DNA of 11,515 nucleotides, from assembly GCA_009602725.1 (NCBI GenBank), contig WELB01000229.1:205592-217106 (forward strand), written 5' to 3'. The notes under the pieces are model-generated. The model was not told the origin of the DNA. It saw only the letters and a program-made list of their open reading frames with translations, and did no database searches. The position numbers and the translations under genes are program-made. This DNA is from Spirogloea muscicola (lineage: Eukaryota > Streptophyta > Zygnematophyceae > Spirogloeales > Spirogloeaceae). Below are positions 7,875-11,515 of the stretch, one piece after another. How positions within the stretch are numbered: position 1 is the first letter of the stretch; each line of letters begins with the position of its first letter.

Positions 7875-8060
7875 CTCCCATCGCTCAATGCACACTCCAT
7901 CTCTTACTCCCACGCTCACAGCCGCTCTTCTGATATCAGCAGCCGCGTAATAAGTTTCATGATTATTCCAAGTATATATATCTATCTACTATTTATATTT
8001 CATTTTATTATTTCATTATATATTATTGTCCCCCCTCCCTTCCCCCCTCTCTCCTCAGCC
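7875..8060 (+). mobile_element. Insertion in copy C1 carrying the 28-bp core, AT-rich and pyrimidine tracts
   Basis: Comparison with copy B places the insertion exactly here; GCC flanks both sides (7872-7874 and 8058-8060), a possible 3-bp duplication. It holds the reverse complement of the 28-bp core (7919-7946), then an AT-rich stretch, then a long C/T tract ending CTCTCTCCTCAG. It is 186 bp (62 codons) and keeps the frame open, so the host copy reads through. The second half looks like the 3' part of an intron (a GTAATA donor-like site at 7947), but there is no GT at the 5' edge. Confidence 0.55.
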
Positions 8061-8176
8061 TGTTTGCAGCGTGCTCAGGCTAATGCTTTGCACCAGAAAG
8101 CTGGGCGAGCTCTAGTTGGTGGCAGAAAGGCTTCGTATCTGCCATCTAGTGTTCAGGCATCAATTACCTTCATGTT

Positions 8177-8203
8177 TTGACCCGTGGTTACTGAGTGGGT
8201 CAA
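8177..8203 (+). other. Tail hairpin, copy C1
   Basis: TTGACCCG (8177-8184) pairs with TGGGTCAA (8196-8203); the closing base pair next to the 11-nt loop is a G-T (G-U in RNA) wobble. Confidence 0.65.
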
Positions 8204-8732
8204 TCTGCTGTAGGTGATGTGCGTCTCTAGATGTGCTTGCCTTGGTACTTGGCCATTTGGCCTTTGTTTGTTTCAAACACACGAAAACATCCCCGGAGCC
8301 GCTCCATGCTGCCGCGGCCTCCGGGGCGGGGCCGGGGCGCGATGCGCACCCCTGCCGCCTCCGCTTCCACACACATTGCTGGTCACGCAGTGGGAGGTGC
8401 TGAGCAGAGAAAGCTCCGACACTACTCTGACTACCCCCGCAGCTACCACCTCCCCCTGGCCGCAATCGACACTTTCGGCTGCTTGGGTCCTCGCTTCCAT
8501 ACCCTACTTGAGAACATAGCGATTCTGGGATATGCACGACGCGAGGATATGCTTCCAGCCCAGATGGGTATGCCGGCGGCCTATCTGTCATTTCTGCGAC
8601 GTCGAGTGTCAGCTTGACTGCAGCGAGCTCAGGCTCATGCGTTGCACCAGAAAGCTGGTCGAGCCTGAGCTGGTAGTTCAAGAGCTTGTCGATTGCCGAC
8701 CGGTATTCGAGCATCAGCTAGCGACCTCTATG

Positions 8733-8886
8733 AACACCTGTATGCATCTGGCTGGCAGTGTACAGCCGATTTTTTAATATCAGCAGCCGCTTGATCTCTT
8801 TCCCTCCCTTCAAAGCTCGTACTCTGTTCATTCTTTTTCGGGCTGGTTGTTCCAGCCCCTATTCTCAATGGGCGAGCTCTTCTATG
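8733..8886 (+). mobile_element. Short nested insertion with 6-bp target duplication
   Basis: TCTATG occurs at 8727-8732 and again at 8881-8886. Removing one copy plus the 148 bp between restores the run seen without interruption in copy B (AGCGACC, six bases, then the tail start). The insert begins AACACCTGTATGCATC, carries the reverse complement of the 28-bp core (8763-8790, diverged) and a perfect GGGCTGG / CCAGCCC hairpin (8840-8846, 8852-8858). It has no coding frame and no clear terminal inverted repeats, so it is a non-autonomous element of unknown class. Confidence 0.65.
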
Positions 8887-8887
8887 T

Positions 8888-8916
8888 GCTGACTCGTGGT
8901 TACTGAGCGGGTCAGC
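8888..8916 (+). other. Tail hairpin, copy C2
   Basis: GCTGACTCG (8888-8896) pairs with CGGGTCAGC (8908-8916): nine pairs, one of them T-G, with an 11-nt loop identical to that of copy C1. Relative to the other copies the pair outside TGAC has changed from T-A to C-G on both arms. Confidence 0.7.
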
Positions 8917-9087
8917 TTAGCTGCAGGTGACGTACATTTGTCAATGTGCTTGCCTTTGTACTTGGCCACACATGGCCTCCCCATCTCTTAATACACACGC
9001 ATTCCCTGCCGCCGCCCGGCCTCCCGTGCTCCGCCGCCCCGCGCTCCAGCGGCCCCCGCGCCTCCGCCGCCCGCCTCCCCGCCGGCC

Positions 9088-11198
9088 ATGAACCTGAGCC
9101 TCCTTGGTCGCCGCCGCCTCCCCACCCCGCCGCGGCTGCCCTCCTTCCCTGCCCGCATGCCCGTGGCCCCTCCCCTCTGACCCCCCGCCCTTCGCTCCCT
9201 GCGCCTCACCTGCGCCGCCCCGCTCGCAGACCCCTTCCAAAGCGGCTTCCCCGAGGTTGTGGAGGAGTACCTCGAGCACGGCTTTGCCCGCTGCATCGCC
9301 TTCAATCGCCGTGGCACCCTGCTGGCAGGTGCATCACCCCGCCCTGCTGGACCCCTGTTCAGAACCCTAATCCCTGAACCCTACACCCCACTGCTCCTCT
9401 AGCGACCGCACAGCTCCTGTTTCCTGATCCCCGCTTCTGCAAAGCACTCGCACTTTCCTGCCTCCTCCTAGTTGCTGATGCCGACTGCCCGTGCTGGGCC
9501 CGCTGGTGTATTGAAGCGGGCTGTGCGGATGGCGCAAGCGTCATCTGGGACCTGGACACACGGGGTGTCGTGCGGGAGCTTTGCTCGGAGAGGGGTGCAA
9601 GCACCGCGGCCGCTGTCACCAGCGTGAGCTGGAGCAAATGCGGGCGCAAGCTACTGGTAGCCTCGGCTGACCGCCAGCTAGCTCTGTGGGATGTCGAGAG
9701 GGGAGGCGCTCCGGAGGTCACTCTCAAGCTGGACGCCGTGGCTCTGCAAGCGCGCACGCACCCAAGTGACTACCACCGCTGCCTGGTGTCCCCCTTGGGC
9801 AGCCCGCCCTTGCACCTCAACCTCACCTCGGGGGCTGTGCGCATGCTTCCCACTGCCGAGTCACCGGCGGGGCCCCAGGCGCCTCCGCAGGCCCCAGCGG
9901 CCCAGGCAGTACAAGCAGTACAAGGCCAGGCTCAGGCGGCTGCAGCCGTGCCGGCCGTGTTCAACAAGGCTGGGGACCTGGTGTACGTGGGGACGACGCG
10001 GGGCGAGGTCCTGGTGGTCGGAACTGAGTCCAATCAGGTGTATGCGGTGCACTCCATCCCAGGTGGCGCCTGCGTACGCCATCTCGCCCTCAGCCGCTCC
10101 GGCAAGTGGCTTCTGGCCAGCTCCACTGACCGCGTGATCCGCTCGTACGAGAACAAGCTCCACGGATATGCAAGTCCTGCAGCGATCACGGCCGACCTGG
10201 TCAAGAAGGATGTGGAGACCATCAACAAGAGGAAGAAGGCTGAGGGAGTGAACGAGGAGCTGTTGAAGCCGGTCCTACTCAGATTTGTCAAGGACTACCA
10301 GGACGCTGTTAATCGCCCTCACTGGCGCAGCGCCTGCTTCAGCGGGGATGATGAGTACGTAGTGGGAGCAGCGGCAGGGAAGGGGGAGCACAAGATACAC
10401 ATCTGGAACCGAGAATTTGGGCAGCTGGTGAAGATCCTCGAGGGACCCAAGGAGGCAGTCCAGGACTTGGCTTGGCACCCCACGCGGCCAATAGCAGCCT
10501 CGGTATCTCAGCACTCTGGGGTCGTGTTCATATGGGCGAAGGACTACACCGAGAACTGGAGCGCCTTTGCCCCCGACTTCAAGGAGCTTGAGGAAAATGA
10601 GGAGTATGTTGAGAAAGAGGACGAGTTTGATATTTTGCCTGACGAGGACAAGGTGACTGCCTCCCTTGATCACTTGAGAGCTTTATGCTCTCCACACTTG
10701 GGGTGGGTCGCTGCACATTCTATATAAACGGTGGATGATAAATCCATCACATAGCTGCAGCTCAAGGAAGGCTTCACGAATTGTTTGCAACAACTCAAGT
10801 GTAAAGTCCTATGAGATGCATTAAGGTTAGGGTTAAGGGTGTAGGGTTTGTGCTTCAAAAGCAGGCACACCATAGTTTGCCTCATTGTACCATGGGTTAT
10901 TGTGCAGGCCAAGCCGAGGAGGGCAGACGAAGACGAGGTAGATGTCATGGAAGTCGAGAGGGTAGCTGCATATTCAGACTCGGACACGTCTGAGAGTGGC
11001 CTTCACTACTTAGCAGCGGTACCAGAGGCTGAAATTCCCATGCCACTGACAGCAAATGGCAATGTCAAGCCTGACACGCTGCTTCGACAAGACTCGGATA
11101 GATCTTCGCTTGACATTGGCAAGATTCAGCATGAGCTTCCTCCGCAACAAAGAACCCTCAAATTGTCCTCCTTGCAAGGAGCATTGCCAAATACATGA
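9088..11198 (+). CDS. RBBP5: RBBP5/Swd1 homologue, WD40 subunit of COMPASS H3K4 methyltransferase
   Basis: RBBP5 is a nuclear core subunit of COMPASS/MLL complexes; it joins WDR5, ASH2L and the SET enzyme for histone H3 lysine 4 methylation. Exons are 9088-9106, 9230-9328, 9472-10652 and 10908-11198, in phase (1, 1, 0) with GT-AG introns of 123, 143 and 255 nt, giving 529 residues (human 538). The start MNLSLL and FNRRGTLLA match the family. WD blades show ASVIWDLDTRG, LALWDVERG, HIWNREFGQLVKILEG and VVFIWA. Residues about 400-433 hold the diagnostic ENWSAFAPDFKELEENEEY and EDEFDI segment that binds ASH2L and activates the enzyme. Exon 4 keeps the WDR5-binding motif DEDEVDV (442-446 region). 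Oddities are an Ala/Gln/Pro-rich insert (QAPPQAPAAQAVQAVQ) between blades, a Lys-rich insert (VETINKRKKAEG), and a second in-frame acceptor at 9516 that would drop 15 residues. The gene ends about 260 bp from the telomere. Confidence 0.95.
9363..9387 (-). repeat. Degenerate telomere-like motif in RBBP5 intron 2
   Basis: AACCCTAATCCCTGAACCCT resembles CCCTAAA units, in the opposite strand sense to the terminal array. It lies within intron 2 (9329-9471). Confidence 0.5.
10821..10849 (+). repeat. Degenerate telomere-like motif in RBBP5 intron 3
   Basis: AAGGTTAGGGTTAAGGGTGT followed by AGGGTTT resembles TTTAGGG units in the same sense as the terminal array. It lies in intron 3 (10653-10907). 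Confidence 0.55.
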
Positions 11199-11460
11199 CT
11201 AGCATCATGGAAATATTGATAAAGATCCAAGCAAAGAGTCTAGGATGACAGACAAGGCTCTTGAGGTAAAGGTATGAGGGTGGCGCAAGCAAATCCACTT
11301 GTGACTTTTTGTCAAATAGGTATCAAATCAAGATCACGTAGTTTGACTTACAATGCAAAGTCTAAATTGCAAAGTGCAAAGATCTGGCTAAATGGTTCAC
11401 GATTTGATATGATATTAAGAAGAATAGGACTTATTATGCAAATTTTGCAATGACTTTCAA
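11199..11460. other. AT-rich spacer between RBBP5 and the telomere
   Basis: No coding frame is seen. The spacer is AT-rich and must hold the RBBP5 3' end; no TGTAA-type algal polyadenylation signal is visible. Short internal repeats of TGCAAAG / TTGCAA occur at 11350-11460. Confidence 0.5.
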
Positions 11461-11515
11461 AGGGTTCAGGGTTTAGGGTTTAGGATTTAGGGTTTAGGGT
11501 TTAGGGTTTAGGGTT
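11461..11515 (+). repeat. Telomere, TTTAGGG type
   Basis: About eight heptamer units run to the end of the window with the G-rich strand pointing outward, as expected for a right chromosome end. The first units are variants (one TTC for TTT; one AGGATTT), and the last three to four are perfect. The true array is probably longer than the sequenced part. Confidence 0.96.

Larger units (their letters stand above)
7718..8290 (+). mobile_element. Retroelement fragment copy C1, with an internal 186-bp insertion
   Basis: This plus-strand copy covers the end of the C-terminal domain (from the CAGTTGACATCCTTGGCTG block; MGLPAAYLSFLRRRVSA around 7826-7875) and the tail. It is split after the RRRVSA codons by 7875-8060, and resumes with CLQRAQANALHQKAGRAL (8061 on), matching copy B. 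The tail hairpin is at 8177-8203 and the tail ends near 8290. The 5' part of the domain is missing. Confidence 0.65.
8360..9009 (+). mobile_element. Retroelement fragment copy C2, with a nested insertion
   Basis: It runs from HIAGHAVGGAEQRK (about 8372) through AAIDTFGCLGPRFHTLLEN and AYLSFLRRRVSA, then hits a stop at about 8617; the DNA still matches copy B up to the AGCGACC block at about 8720-8726. A 154-bp insertion follows, and then the tail resumes at 8887 with its hairpin and ends about 9009, 79 bp before the RBBP5 start codon. The first part (8290-8360) is a GC-rich patch with a CCCCGGAG / CTCCGGGG inverted pair, unlike the other copies. Confidence 0.65.

Noticed and set aside
8941-9317. 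Minus- and plus-strand open frames around the RBBP5 start (about 110-140 codons)
   Set aside because: They are low-complexity translations of GC-rich DNA; the true gene starts at 9088 with MNLSLL and splices out this stretch.
10653-10727. RBBP5 ending at the stop in 10725-10727
   Set aside because: This is read-through into intron 3; splicing 10652 to 10908 keeps the frame and restores the conserved WDR5-binding motif.
1-11515. tRNA, rRNA or other structural RNA genes
   Set aside because: I looked for tRNA-like T-arm and D-arm signatures and rRNA conserved blocks and saw none.

Overview
The window is nuclear DNA from a eukaryote, most likely a green alga of the TTTAGGG-telomere type. Chlamydomonas-type lineages use TTTTAGGG, so a trebouxiophyte or related chlorophyte is the better guess. 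It ends on the right in a short TTTAGGG array, so it is a chromosome end plus about 11.4 kb of subtelomere. The protein-coding genes have short GT-AG introns and very GC-rich first exons.

Layout. (1) 16-786 (+): a three-exon gene for a 100-residue protein with one likely membrane segment, starting in a perfect Kozak context. (2) 787-2650: no gene I can support; it holds an LTR-retrotransposon edge (tRNA-iMet primer-binding complement at 1772-1782) and a 13-bp inverted repeat. (3) 2651-3710: a decayed minus-strand retroelement fragment (copy A), a hairpin joined to two interstitial telomere units, and a tandem duplication. (4) 3772-5006 (+): a four-exon gene that I read as REC114/PHS1, the meiotic double-strand-break factor, with a PH-like N-terminal domain and a C-terminal amphipathic helix. 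(5) 5007-9009: a nest of fragments of one retroelement family: copy B on minus, C1 and C2 on plus. They share a decayed C-terminal nuclease-like domain and a 3' tail with a conserved hairpin. Smaller elements are inserted in C1 and C2, and a dispersed hairpin repeat occupies 6793-7532. (6) 9088-11198 (+): a clear RBBP5/Swd1 (COMPASS H3K4 methyltransferase subunit) gene, four exons, 529 residues. (7) 11199-11460: AT-rich spacer. (8) 11461-11515: telomere.

The three genes do not form a pathway. The notable points are the context and the repeats. Two single-copy-type genes sit in a retroelement-rich subtelomere, and each begins just downstream of the same retroelement tail sequence. RBBP5 ends about 260 bp from the telomere and carries telomere-like motifs in two introns. 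The retroelement tail hairpin shows compensatory change between copies. All exon limits and homologies were judged by eye; no database search was run.
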